Shown here one piece after another: positions 41,696 through 50,848 of a DNA stretch of 64,000 nucleotides. How positions within the stretch are numbered: the first letter of the stretch is position 1; every line of letters begins with the position of its first letter. The position numbers and the translations under genes were made by a program. This DNA comes from Acerihabitans sp047324305 (GTDB taxonomy: Bacteria > Pseudomonadota > Gammaproteobacteria > Enterobacterales > Enterobacteriaceae). The notes below the pieces were generated by a model that was not told the DNA's origin, did no database searches, and saw only the letters and a list, made by a program, of their open reading frames with translations. The stretch is from the NCBI RefSeq assembly GCF_047324305.1, contig NZ_CP178740.1:682001-746000 (forward strand), in the 5' to 3' direction.

Positions 41696-43054
41696 TCAGA
41701 ATATCGTGCTGTATTGATCGATTTCCCACTGGCTGACGTGCAGATGGTAGTTGTTCCATTCCTGGGTTTTATATTTCACGAACTCATCGCGCAGCGCGGT
41801 GCCGAGCGTGGCTTCGATAAAGGGATCGGCGGCGAACGCCTCCACCGCTTCCTGCAGGTTTTGCGGCAGGAAATCGATGCCGCGGGCGCGGCGCTCCTGT
41901 TCGCTGATGGCATACAGGTTGTCCTCGTTCGGCTCGCGCGGGTCGATTTTTTCGCGGATGCCTTCCAGGCCCGCCGCCAGCGCCAGGGTGGCCGCCAGAT
42001 AAGGATTGACCGCGCCGTCCGCGTTGCGCGATTCGCAGCGGCCGCCGCCGGCGGGCACCCGTACCGAGTTGGTGCGGTTGTTGGATCCATAGGAGTTAAA
42101 CACCGGCGCCCAGGAGAAATAGTTCATCGCGCCCTGGCGCACCAGGCGTTTATAGCTGTTGACGGTGGGGGCGAACGCCGCGCACAACGCCCGGCCGTGC
42201 TTGAGCAGGCCGCCGATAAAATAATAGCCGGTATCGGACAGGCCCAGGCCGCGCGGGTCGTCTTTGCTGGCAAAGATATTGGCGCCGCTGCCGATATCGT
42301 ATAACGACATATTGAAATGGGCGCCGGTGCCGGTTTTATTGGCAAAGGGCTTGGGCATCATGGTCGCCACCAGGCCCAATTCCTTGGCGTAATGTTTGGC
42401 CATAAAGCGGAAAAAGATAAACCGGTCGCAGCTGGTCAGCGCATCGGCATAGTTGAAATCAAATTCGTATTGCGAATTTCCGTCCTCGTGATCCAGGGAA
42501 TAGAGGTCCCAGCCCAGATCGTTGATGGTGGTGGAGACCTTATCCAGCCAGGCGAACTGATCGACAAAGCCGCGCAGGTCATAACAGGGCTTATTCAGCT
42601 TATTGTCTTTTTCCGGCACCGACAGTCCGCCGTCCTCGCCGCGTTTGAGCAGATAGATTTCGCATTCGATGCCCAGGTTAAAACCAAATCCCATTTCTTT
42701 CGCCTGCGCCAGCACGTTTTTCAGCGCCACGCGGGTATTAAGGGCGTAGGGTTCGCCCTTAAAGGCGTTGTCCGCCGGCATCCAGGCGATTTTCGGCTCC
42801 CAGGGCAGCTGGATGATATGATCCAAATCCGGTATCGAGGTCAGCTCATCCTCATTGGGCAATTGGCCCAGTCCGTCCAGCGCATAGCCGGTGTAGCGCT
42901 CCGATCCGGCCGCCATCTGGCTGAAATGGCCGATGGGCACCACCTTGCCTTTGGGCACGCCGTGGATATCCACATAGGCGCCCATGCAATATTCCACCCC
43001 TTTCTGCTTTAACTGCTGGGCAATTTCCGCTATCTGCTGCTGACTTTTTTTCAT
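41696..43054 (-). CDS. Type III glutamine synthetase / gamma-glutamylamide synthetase-like enzyme
   Basis: 452 residues of the GlnT class. Segments: MGAYVDIHGVPKGKVVPIGHF, FNLGIECEIYLLKRGE (metal-binding Glu), LYSLDHEDGNSQYEFDF, KPFANKTGTGAHFNMSLYD and NSYKRLVRQ...NNRTNSVRVP (ATP and glutamate site). Related enzymes make gamma-glutamylmethylamide, gamma-glutamylisopropylamide or gamma-glutamylanilide, activating amines for catabolism. Placement between a Rieske oxygenase and its reductase recalls aniline degradation clusters. The amine is unknown. Confidence 0.88.
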   Translation of the reverse strand: MKKSQQQIAEIAQQLKQKGVEYCMGAYVDIHGVPKGKVVPIGHFSQMAAGSERYTGYALDGLGQLPNEDELTSIPDLDHIIQLPWEPKIAWMPADNAFKGEPYALNTRVALKNVLAQAKEMGFGFNLGIECEIYLLKRGEDGGLSVPEKDNKLNKPCYDLRGFVDQFAWLDKVSTTINDLGWDLYSLDHEDGNSQYEFDFNYADALTSCDRFIFFRFMAKHYAKELGLVATMMPKPFANKTGTGAHFNMSLYDIGSGANIFASKDDPRGLGLSDTGYYFIGGLLKHGRALCAAFAPTVNSYKRLVRQGAMNYFSWAPVFNSYGSNNRTNSVRVPAGGGRCESRNADGAVNPYLAATLALAAGLEGIREKIDPREPNEDNLYAISEQERRARGIDFLPQNLQEAVEAFAADPFIEATLGTALRDEFVKYKTQEWNNYHLHVSQWEIDQYSTIF

Positions 43055-43092
43055 AATAGGCTCTGCTCTGTAGGTAAATATCGCGTATCGGA

Positions 43093-44079
43093 TCAGGTGT
43101 GCTCGACGATCGCATGGGGAATATAAGGGGCCTCGAGCGCCGCGATTTCATCAGGCGTCAGGGTCATTTCCGTGGCGCCGGCCGCGTCCTCAAGGTGACG
43201 GAAAGACGTGGCGCCGATAATGGGCGCCGCCACCTCGGGTTTGGTAAACAGCCATGCCAGCGCCACCTGGGCCTGGGGTACGCCGCGCGCGGCGGCCACC
43301 TGGGTGACCGCTTCAATCACCGCCCGGTCGGCCTGTTCGGTGGCCGAGTATAAAAAGCCGGCATACGCATCGTTGGCGCCGCGTCCGGTGGCGGCCGCCT
43401 GCTGCCATGGGCGGGTCAGGCGTCCGCGCGCCAGCGGGCTCCACGGCGTTACCCCGATGCCCTGCGCCCGGCACAGCCCCATCATTTCCCGCTCTTCCTC
43501 GCGATAGAGCAGGTTGAGATGGTTCTGCATGGCGATAAACGGCGTCCAGCCGTTTTCCCGCGCCACGTGCAGCGCCGTGCAAAATTGCCAGGCATACATG
43601 GAGGACGCGCCCAGATAACGCACCTTGCCCATCTTCACCAGGTCGTGCAGCGCCTCCAGCGTCTCCTCCAGCGGGGTGTCATAATCCCAACGGTGGATCT
43701 GGTAGAGATCGATATAATCCGTTCCCAGGCGTTTCAGGCTGGCATCGATTTCGGTCATGATGCATTTGCGCGACAGTCCTTTACTGTTCGGTCCCTGGCG
43801 CATGGGGTTGAACACCTTGCTGGTGATCACCACATCCTCGCGCCGGGCGAGATCCCGCAGCGCGCGGCCGAGGATTTCCTCGCTGTCGCCTTTGGCATAG
43901 GCGTTGGCGGTGTCGAAAAAATTAATCCCCAGCTCCAGCGCCTTTTGGATAAACGGCCTGCTTTGCCGCTCATCCAGCGTCCAGGCGTAACCGCTTTTTT
44001 CCGGGCGGGCATAGGTCATGCAGCCCAGGCACAGTGCGGAGACCTCAAGCCCCGACCGGCCGAGTTTTACCATTTTCAT
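43093..44079 (-). CDS. Aldo/keto reductase
   Basis: 328 residues, TIM barrel with the catalytic tetrad visible in NFFDTANAYAKGDSEEILGRAL (Asp, Tyr), VVITSKVF (Lys) and LYQIHRWDYDTP (His). YghZ/YajO-like subgroup (NADP-dependent). The ATG at 44079 follows AAAGGACG; a longer frame reaches 44250 inside the Rieske gene. It would reduce or oxidise a carbonyl intermediate. Confidence 0.92.
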   Translation of the reverse strand: MKMVKLGRSGLEVSALCLGCMTYARPEKSGYAWTLDERQSRPFIQKALELGINFFDTANAYAKGDSEEILGRALRDLARREDVVITSKVFNPMRQGPNSKGLSRKCIMTEIDASLKRLGTDYIDLYQIHRWDYDTPLEETLEALHDLVKMGKVRYLGASSMYAWQFCTALHVARENGWTPFIAMQNHLNLLYREEEREMMGLCRAQGIGVTPWSPLARGRLTRPWQQAAATGRGANDAYAGFLYSATEQADRAVIEAVTQVAAARGVPQAQVALAWLFTKPEVAAPIIGATSFRHLEDAAGATEMTLTPDEIAALEAPYIPHAIVEHT

Positions 44080-44122
44080 GCAACGTCCTTTCGTTATCGT
44101 GCGGCGCCACGCGCCGTCCGCC

Positions 44123-45286
44123 CTAGATGCGGGTGCGGATATAATTGGCCAGATGCCAGACCGTGGTTTCCAAATGTCCCAGTCGTCCCGGCCGCGCCAG
44201 CGAAGACAGGCTGCCGCGCTGCTGGGCGGCGTTGATGGCCAGATCCTCATCGATAATCGACAGGCTGGACGCCTTCATGGCGGCGGCGGTGTCGGCAAAG
44301 CCGGGTTGGCTGCTTGACGCCTTCGACACCAGCACCAGGCGGTGCCAAACGGTCATATGCTTATTGATGGGCAGCAGCTGGCTGATGCTCAGCCGGTCGG
44401 GATTGAGGCCGATAAGGCAGCTGGGGTAGATCAGCATCAGGTCGATTTGGCGCATATCCTGCTCGCTGAACCCCGACAGCGGGATCAGTCCCTCGGTCAG
44501 CACCTCCGAGAGTTCGCCATTCTTGCGCAGCGGCTGGTGGCACAAGGTCCAGCCGGGACCGTCCTCGCCGATATAACTCAGGCGTCCGGGAAAGCTGTCT
44601 TCCAGGGTGGTGCGGTGAACGGCGGAATGGTGGTAGCACTCCATAAAAGTTTCCACCGCCATTTTCCAGTTGAACGGACAGTCGTAATCCAGGGTATAAG
44701 CGGTATCCAGCTCCGCCACCTGGTACTTGTCGAACATGGCGTTGAGCGGCTTGAGCCGTTGCGCTATCGATTCCACCTGATCCGAAAAGGTGATAAAAAT
44801 CAGGCCGTGGAAAATCTCGTGCCTGATCCGCGGCAGCTTGCATTGCTTACGGTCGAATTCCGCCGCCTGGTTCATATAAGGCGCGCCGATCAGGTTGCCG
44901 GTCAGATCATAAGTCCAGTTATGGAACGGGCACACCAGGGCCTTGGCGTTGCCGCTGCCCGAGACGATAGGCGCCCAGCGGTGCAGGCAGACGGCGGACA
45001 TCACGTTTATCCCTTCCGCGTCGCGCGTCACCACCAGCGGTTCGTTAACGATATCCAGGGTAAAATAATCTCCGGCATGGGGTATTTGCGATATATGGCC
45101 GGCAAAAATCCAATCCCCCCGATATATTTTTTCCATTTCATGGGAAAAGAACGCATCGCTATTATAGGCTTCCGGCGGCAGCGTCGATGATAAGGCGGCA
45201 TCATCGGAACGCTGCTGTTTAATTTTTTCCACGATAGTGGCGCTGTCGTCAATTGCGCAGTCAATCCGCCGTGAATAGTCAGGCAT
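44123..45286 (-). CDS. Rieske non-heme iron oxygenase, alpha subunit
   Basis: 387 residues. The Rieske 2Fe-2S ligands are in SAVCLHRWAPIVSGSGNAKALVCPFHNWTYDLTG (C-x-H, C-x2-H). The mononuclear iron site is MECYHHSAVH with the distal acidic residue in IIDEDLAINAAQQRG. The chain lacks a beta subunit partner, as in the carnitine monooxygenase / glycine betaine demethylase / aromatic amine groups that act on amines. GAGGGG precedes the ATG. Electrons should come from the reductase in this operon. Confidence 0.93.
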   Translation of the reverse strand: MPDYSRRIDCAIDDSATIVEKIKQQRSDDAALSSTLPPEAYNSDAFFSHEMEKIYRGDWIFAGHISQIPHAGDYFTLDIVNEPLVVTRDAEGINVMSAVCLHRWAPIVSGSGNAKALVCPFHNWTYDLTGNLIGAPYMNQAAEFDRKQCKLPRIRHEIFHGLIFITFSDQVESIAQRLKPLNAMFDKYQVAELDTAYTLDYDCPFNWKMAVETFMECYHHSAVHRTTLEDSFPGRLSYIGEDGPGWTLCHQPLRKNGELSEVLTEGLIPLSGFSEQDMRQIDLMLIYPSCLIGLNPDRLSISQLLPINKHMTVWHRLVLVSKASSSQPGFADTAAAMKASSLSIIDEDLAINAAQQRGSLSSLARPGRLGHLETTVWHLANYIRTRI

Positions 45287-45341
45287 GATTTATCCCCTCG
45301 ATTAACAAATATTGTGGGTAAGAGGTTATACGGGATAGTCT

Positions 45342-46400
45342 TTAATGAATATCCACCGTGATCTTACCCAGCGCTTTTTCCAATAGCGGAATCACCTCAC
45401 GCCCGAATTTCTCCAAAGATTGCCTGGCGGCCTCGATCGGCATATCGCCAAATTGGAAAAAACAGTTATAGTGCGAAGGATTAATATCCGTTACTTCGTT
45501 AATAATCCGCTCGGCGACATAATGCGCGTCGCCAATAATCAAATTATCACGCACCACCGATGCGTCCGGTTCATCGGGGAATTTAGGCGCGGTGATAAAC
45601 GCGCCCTGGGTCTCCAGCGTCTTACCGTGCAGGGCGCTTATCATCCTGGCGACGAATAATGCGCGTTCCGCCGCGTCCAGCGCCGCTTTTTTACTGTCGG
45701 TGACGTGGATATACTGCTGCACCGCCAGCGGCGTGGACGCCATCAGGCCGGCCTCGCGCCATTGCCGCCTGGCGTCCAGGGCCATCTCCTTCAGGCGCGG
45801 CGAACCGCGCCAGCCGGCGGTGATAAACGCGGTGGCGCCCCAGCGTGTAAACCGCTGCAACAACGCCGGATTGGTGGTGGTGATAAACAGCGGCGGCAGC
45901 GGCTGCTGGAGAGGCGTCAGTAAAAAGTCCGTTTCCACCCGCTCGCCGTTATGGGATAAGGATGCCGCCTTGCCGCCGGTCAGCGCCGTCTCGATAAATT
46001 GCCAGTTATCCAGCAGGACGCGATTGCGCTGTTCAACATCAATATTGTAGCGTTCGAATTCATAGGCCTGGTAGCCGCTGCCGATGCCCAGCACCAGCCG
46101 CCCTTCGGTCAGGCGATCCACCAGGGCGATTTCCTGCGCCAGGCGCATCGGCTGGTATAACGGCAGGACGATAACCGCGGTGCCGAGCTTGATGCGCCGG
46201 CTATATCCCGCCATATGGGCCGCCATTAATAACGGCGAGACGCTGATGGAATAATTGGTAAAATGATGTTCGGCAAACCAGGCGGTTTCAAAACCCATTT
46301 CTTCAGCCAGCGCCACCATCACGCGCGTATCTTTAATCACCCCTTGTATTCCCTGGGGATTATCCTGGTAAGACATTAAATTAAACAGGCCTAATTTCAT
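45342..46400 (-). CDS. LLM-class (bacterial luciferase-like) flavin-dependent monooxygenase
   Basis: 352 residues, TIM barrel: MKLGLFNLMSYQ, EEMGFETAWFAEHHFTNYSISVSPLLMAAHMAG, KLGTAVIVLPLYQPMRLAQEIALVDRLTEGRLVLGIGSGYQ. These are the classical luciferase-family segments, which use reduced FMN and oxygen. No flavin reductase gene is in the operon. The ATG at 46400 follows AGGGGA; a GTG lies one codon upstream. It is the second gene after the ABC permease and probably adds oxygen to, or removes an N- or S-substituent from, the imported compound. Confidence 0.92.
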   Translation of the reverse strand: MKLGLFNLMSYQDNPQGIQGVIKDTRVMVALAEEMGFETAWFAEHHFTNYSISVSPLLMAAHMAGYSRRIKLGTAVIVLPLYQPMRLAQEIALVDRLTEGRLVLGIGSGYQAYEFERYNIDVEQRNRVLLDNWQFIETALTGGKAASLSHNGERVETDFLLTPLQQPLPPLFITTTNPALLQRFTRWGATAFITAGWRGSPRLKEMALDARRQWREAGLMASTPLAVQQYIHVTDSKKAALDAAERALFVARMISALHGKTLETQGAFITAPKFPDEPDASVVRDNLIIGDAHYVAERIINEVTDINPSHYNCFFQFGDMPIEAARQSLEKFGREVIPLLEKALGKITVDIH

Positions 46401-46447
46401 CACAATCCCCTGAAGGTAATATCAACCGATGTCAACGCTATTTATGA

Positions 46448-47368
46448 TCATGCCGGCGCGCCCTGGCCCTTGCGGAAATATTTTTCAATCCGCCCCTGGA
46501 GCCAGCTCAGCACGGTGGTGGCGATCAGGTACCAAATACAGGCCACGATCAATAGCGGAATATTTTCAAACGTCCGCGAATAAATCGACTGCGCTGAATA
46601 CAATAAATCCGATAATGAAATCACGCTCACCAGCGACGTGGTTTTCAGCATGCCGATCACCTGGTTGCCGGTGGGCGGAATAATAAAAGGTATCGCCTGG
46701 GGCAGAATAACCCGCCGCAGCCATTGCGCTTTATTCATGCCCAGGGCGCGGGCCGCTTCCTGCTGGCCGTTATCCACCGAGGACATGCCCGCGCGGATAA
46801 TCTCCGCCATATACGCCGCTTCATTCAGCCCCAGCCCCAGGATGGCGGCGGTATAGGGGGTAATGATATCGTTCATGCTGCCCTGGTAGAGGGTAAACAC
46901 ATGAGGTATCCCGATATAAGCCTCTGGATACAGCGCCGCCAGGTTGTACCAGAAAATCAACTGCACCAGCACCGGCGTGCCGCGGAAAAACCAGATATAA
47001 CCGGAGCTGAAGTGCGCCAGCAATGGGTTGGCGGACAGGCGCAGGGTAGCTATCACCACGCTCAGCACAATCGCCAGCAGCATAATCGTCAACGTCAGCC
47101 ACAGGGTGACCCATAAGCCGGTCAGGATGGTCGGCGAAAACAGATAATGTCCGACGGTCGGCCAGCCGAAGTTCTCATTCATTACCATCGAATGCACCAG
47201 CATGATCAGCAGCAGCGTGCAGACGGCCACTGAAATCCAGCGCCCCGGATAGCGGGTCGGCACCACGGTCAGGGCGTCGTGGGGAAAGGCCGGCGCGTCA
47301 TGGCCCTTATCGCGCGGGTGTTGCCCCACGGCCTGATATTGCTGGTTATCTGTCATGTTATCTCTCAT
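46448..47368 (-). CDS. Polar amino acid-type ABC transporter permease (HisM/GlnP family)
   Basis: 306 residues. A polar N-terminus of about 45 residues and five helices, with the conserved loop NEAAYMAEIIRAGMSSVDNGQQEAARALGMNKAQWLRRVILPQA. It first needs a binding protein and ATPase; both are in the neighbouring operon under operator D. A single permease suggests a homodimeric channel. It heads the seven-gene operon behind operator C. An ATG at 47356 is an alternative start. Confidence 0.9.
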   Translation of the reverse strand: MRDNMTDNQQYQAVGQHPRDKGHDAPAFPHDALTVVPTRYPGRWISVAVCTLLLIMLVHSMVMNENFGWPTVGHYLFSPTILTGLWVTLWLTLTIMLLAIVLSVVIATLRLSANPLLAHFSSGYIWFFRGTPVLVQLIFWYNLAALYPEAYIGIPHVFTLYQGSMNDIITPYTAAILGLGLNEAAYMAEIIRAGMSSVDNGQQEAARALGMNKAQWLRRVILPQAIPFIIPPTGNQVIGMLKTTSLVSVISLSDLLYSAQSIYSRTFENIPLLIVACIWYLIATTVLSWLQGRIEKYFRKGQGAPA

Positions 47369-47419
47369 TCATGCTCGCTGACTTCTGTTAACACAGGCAG
47401 GATACGGCGCCGGCAACGG

Positions 47420-47443
47420 TATTAATTAATCAGTTAATTAATA
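47420..47443. promoter_or_regulatory. TetR-type operator C
   Basis: TATTAATTA and TAATTAATA are perfect inverted arms around ATCAGT. It lies 52-75 bases before the permease start, in the 172-base gap between the two minus-strand operons. Confidence 0.75.
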
Positions 47444-47540
47444 ATATGCACCTGCATTCTGATACTGTCAATAAAAAAACCGACGCAATTTAATTTTTTA
47501 ATTAAAATTAAATCCATATAAAACAATTCGTTAGTTAAAT

Positions 47541-48323
47541 TCATTTGCCGGCAAGATGTTTAGCCAGGAAAGCACGCGTCCGGGAGTGCTGTGGGCGCTG
47601 AAACATTTCCGCCGGCGGGCTTTTTTCGATGATCGCCCCGTTATCCATAAACGCCACGCTATCCCCGACTTCGCGGGCAAAGGCCATTTCGTGGGTCACC
47701 ACCACCATGGTCATGCCCTCCTCGGCCAGGCCGCGCATGACATCCAGCACTTCGCCGACCAGCTCCGGATCCAGGGCGCTGGTCGGTTCGTCGAACAACA
47801 TCAGCGCGGGTTTCATCGCCAATGCCCGTGCGATGGCGACGCGCTGCTGCTGGCCGCCGGAAAGCTGCGCGGGATAAGCATTCAGCCGATGCGACAATCC
47901 CACCCGCGCAAGCAGGCTCCTGCCCTGCTCCAGCGCCTCGGCGCGCGGCACTTTACGCACCCGCATCGGCGCTTCGATCACATTTTCCAGCGCGGTCATA
48001 TGGCCGAACAGGTTAAAGCGCTGGAACACCATGCCGATGCCGGCGCGCTTGCGGGCGATTTCCGCCTCTTTCAGTTCATAGAGCTTATCGCCCACCCGGC
48101 GATAGCCCATCAATTCCCCGCCGACGTACAGCGCGCCGCCGTCAATTTTTTCCAGGTGATTGATACAGCGCAGAAAGGTCGATTTGCCGGAACCGGAAGG
48201 TCCGATCAGGCAGACCACTTCCCCCTGCCGTATTTGCAGATCCACGCCCTTGAGGATCTCCTGGCCGTGAAATCGTTTTACCACCTGATAAGCGGCCACC
48301 GCCGGCGTATCGTGTTCTGACAT
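47541..48323 (-). CDS. Polar amino acid-type ABC transporter ATP-binding protein
   Basis: 260 residues. Walker A GPSGSGKST, Q-loop GMVFQRFNLFGHMTALENV, signature LSGGQQQRVAIARAL, Walker B LMLFDEPTSALDPELV, H-loop VTHEM: the HisP/GlnQ type. AGAGGCGG precedes the ATG. It is last in the operon SBP-FAD enzyme-SDR-ATPase, and partners the permease in the next operon. Confidence 0.94.
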   Translation of the reverse strand: MSEHDTPAVAAYQVVKRFHGQEILKGVDLQIRQGEVVCLIGPSGSGKSTFLRCINHLEKIDGGALYVGGELMGYRRVGDKLYELKEAEIARKRAGIGMVFQRFNLFGHMTALENVIEAPMRVRKVPRAEALEQGRSLLARVGLSHRLNAYPAQLSGGQQQRVAIARALAMKPALMLFDEPTSALDPELVGEVLDVMRGLAEEGMTMVVVTHEMAFAREVGDSVAFMDNGAIIEKSPPAEMFQRPQHSRTRAFLAKHLAGK

Positions 48324-48336
48324 CGTTACCGCCTCT

Positions 48337-49110
48337 CTATCTCGTCATATACCAGGTACACAGCCCGCCGCCGTCCACCACCAGCATCTGGCCGGTGGTA
48401 TAGGCGGCGCCGGGGGACAGCAGGTACCCCACCGCCGCGGCCACCTCCTCCGGCAAGCCGGCGCGCCGCAGCGGCAGGCGCGCCACCTCGGCGGCCAGCT
48501 GCGGTTCACGCCGTTGCCAGTCGCCCGCCGCGGATCGTATCGGCCCGGGACTGACGCCATTGACCCGGATGCCATAGTCCGCCCATTCCACGGCCATCTG
48601 CCGGGTCAGATTGACCACCGCCGCCTTGCTCGGGCCGAAGGCCCCGGCGCCGGGATAGCAGCGATGGGCCGACGCCCCGGCAATATTCACGATGCCGCCC
48701 CCGCCCCGGGCGCGCATGATCTTCGCCACTTCGGTGCCCACCACAAAACACCCGGTCAGGTTGATATTCACCACCTGCAGCCAGGCGTCATCGTCCAGGC
48801 TGAGCAACTCGCCGGCGGCGGTGGCGCCGGCGTTATTCACCAGCATATCGATCCCGCCGAACTCGGCGGCGATCGCGGCCACCTGAGAACCAACCGCGCC
48901 GCGATCGGTGATATCGCCATAATAGGCGCGCGCCTGGCGCCCGGTTTGGCGAATCTCCGCCACCAGCCGATCGGCTGAATCCCGATCCCGCCTGAGCAGC
49001 AATGCAATATTGGCGCCAGATCGGGCGAGCGCCAGGGAAACGGCGCGGCCGATGCCTTTGGATCCGCCGGTTATCAGGGCGGTTGGCGCGGGTTTGATAT
49101 CAGGTATCAT
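48337..49110 (-). CDS. Short-chain dehydrogenase/reductase with altered active site
   Basis: 257 residues, classical SDR fold: TALITGGSKGIGRAVSLAL (cofactor), LVNNAGA, IVNIAGAS (Ser). At the Y-x3-K position the sequence is AFGPSKAAVVNLTRQMAVEW, so Phe replaces the catalytic Tyr while Lys is kept. The rest, such as GIRVNGVSPGPI and GQMLVVDGG, is normal. It may be catalytically weak, use a substitute residue, or serve another role. Its start overlaps the FAD enzyme gene by four bases. Confidence 0.88.
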   Translation of the reverse strand: MIPDIKPAPTALITGGSKGIGRAVSLALARSGANIALLLRRDRDSADRLVAEIRQTGRQARAYYGDITDRGAVGSQVAAIAAEFGGIDMLVNNAGATAAGELLSLDDDAWLQVVNINLTGCFVVGTEVAKIMRARGGGGIVNIAGASAHRCYPGAGAFGPSKAAVVNLTRQMAVEWADYGIRVNGVSPGPIRSAAGDWQRREPQLAAEVARLPLRRAGLPEEVAAAVGYLLSPGAAYTTGQMLVVDGGGLCTWYMTR

Positions 49111-50837
49111 GACAACTCCGTGGTGATGGCCGGGGAAGCGACGCCCGCGGCCGGTAAAACATCATCCCCGCCTCCCGACGCCGGACCGGCGGCCAGGGTC
49201 CGCCCGCAGATATAGCCCCAGGTCAGGTTAGGTCCAAGCGTGGTGCCGGCGCCGACGCCGCGGGTGCCGATGGGATTGGCCATGGCCACGCCGGCGCAGA
49301 ACAGCCCGGGGATCACATGGCCGTCAAGGTGGATCACGCGGCCGAACTCATCGGTGCGCGGGCCGCCTTTGGTGGCGGTGAAGCTGCGGTTAAACGGCAC
49401 GGCGATAAACGGCGCCCGCTGGATAGGCAGCAGGCCGCCGTGAAAACGCCGATCGCCCCGCCCATGGCCCGCGGCCAGATGCCGCTGGAAATCCTCATCC
49501 ACGCCGCGGGCGCAAAAATCGTTAAATCGCGCAACGGTTTCCTCCAGGGATGCCCGCGGCAAACCAAGCTGGTCCGCCAGGGCGCCGATGCTGCCGGCCC
49601 TGCGCATCCATCCCCGGCTGCGCAGGGCGCAGGCCAGCAAAAACGGCGCGCGCCACAGCAGGCGGGCATCGGCAATCAGCCAGGCGGGAAGATGCCGCGG
49701 TAATCCACCCTGCCCATCGCGCGCATCCAGCGCTTCGCCGAGGTTAAAGGCAAACTCGTTGGTAAAACGCCGGCCCTCCCGGTTAACCAGGATGGCGTTG
49801 GGTTCGTATTGAAAAAACACCGACAGGCCATAGGGACGCCCTTCGTAGCGGGTCGGCAGCGATCCGCTCATATTCGCCTGATCCATGTGCGCCAGCCGCG
49901 CGCCCACGGCCTGGGCCATGCGGTGGCCGTCGCCCTCGTTGGTGCGCGGGCTGGAAATGGCGTCAAACGGCCCGGGAAAATGCGCCGCGCGCCGCAGCGC
50001 ATCCCATTCAAAACCACCGCTGGCCAGCACCACGCCGCGCCGGGCCGTAATCCGGGTCAGACGGCCGTCGCGGCTGAACCAGGCGCCCGTGACCGCCCCC
50101 GCGGCGTCGGTGATGAGATCAACGACCCTGGCCGACATTTCGATCCGGCAGCCATGGGCCAGGCAGCCGGCCAGCAGCCCGGTAATCAGCGCCGCGCCCT
50201 TGGTGCGGGTGCGGGTGATGGCGCGCCATAGCAGCCGTGGCGCCAGCTTGAGCGCTACCCTGACCGGATGATGATAGATATCCTCGCCGATGACTTCCTG
50301 GTAGGTATAGACCTGAGGCAGGGGGGAACGCCTGACCGGACAGCGTCTTTTGCCCAGCACCCCGGCCCGCAGCGGATCGGGCGTCAGCATACGGCCGAAG
50401 GCCTTGGCGCCGGCGCAGTCCATCAGCGGATCGGCCTCCGGCGTCAGGCTGAAACGCAATGGCGTATGGGTTTCCAGAAAACGCAGCATCTCGGGCGCGG
50501 AACGCGCAAACTGTGCCCACAGCCGGTCTTCGCCGGCGCGCCAACCCGCGGGCGCGGCGGCGCGCAGGTATTCCAGCGCCTGCGCGGGGCTATCCTCGAC
50601 CCCGCGGGCCAGGGCGTGATGATTGGCGGGCACCCATACCGCGCCGCCCGACATGGCCGAGGTGCCACCCAGGACAGCGGCTTTTTCCACGATCAGCACC
50701 GCCAGTCCCGCCGCCGCCGCGCTCAGCGCCGCGCTTAACGCGGCGCTGCCCGACCCCACCACCAGCACATCGCACCGCAGCTGGCTGTCGGCAATCGGGA
50801 CAGGGGCTGTCCCGGTCTGTTTATCCGCCCGCATCAT
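49107..50837 (-). CDS. FAD-dependent dehydrogenase (fumarate reductase / ketosteroid dehydrogenase-like)
   Basis: 576 residues. FAD Rossmann motif DVLVVGSGSAALSAALSAAAAGLAVLIVEKAAVLGGTSAMSGG at the N-terminus and the C-terminal FAD region GLFCAGVAMANPIGTRGVGAGTTLGPNLTWGYICGR. The layout is that of 3-ketosteroid delta-1-dehydrogenase and flavocytochrome-c-like proteins, which make or reduce C=C bonds next to a carbonyl. Loose similarity in the middle leaves the substrate open. It follows the binding-protein gene by 11 bases and overlaps the SDR gene. Confidence 0.9.
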   Translation of the reverse strand: MMRADKQTGTAPVPIADSQLRCDVLVVGSGSAALSAALSAAAAGLAVLIVEKAAVLGGTSAMSGGAVWVPANHHALARGVEDSPAQALEYLRAAAPAGWRAGEDRLWAQFARSAPEMLRFLETHTPLRFSLTPEADPLMDCAGAKAFGRMLTPDPLRAGVLGKRRCPVRRSPLPQVYTYQEVIGEDIYHHPVRVALKLAPRLLWRAITRTRTKGAALITGLLAGCLAHGCRIEMSARVVDLITDAAGAVTGAWFSRDGRLTRITARRGVVLASGGFEWDALRRAAHFPGPFDAISSPRTNEGDGHRMAQAVGARLAHMDQANMSGSLPTRYEGRPYGLSVFFQYEPNAILVNREGRRFTNEFAFNLGEALDARDGQGGLPRHLPAWLIADARLLWRAPFLLACALRSRGWMRRAGSIGALADQLGLPRASLEETVARFNDFCARGVDEDFQRHLAAGHGRGDRRFHGGLLPIQRAPFIAVPFNRSFTATKGGPRTDEFGRVIHLDGHVIPGLFCAGVAMANPIGTRGVGAGTTLGPNLTWGYICGRTLAAGPASGGGDDVLPAAGVASPAITTELS

Positions 50838-50848
50838 CGGTTGCGCGC

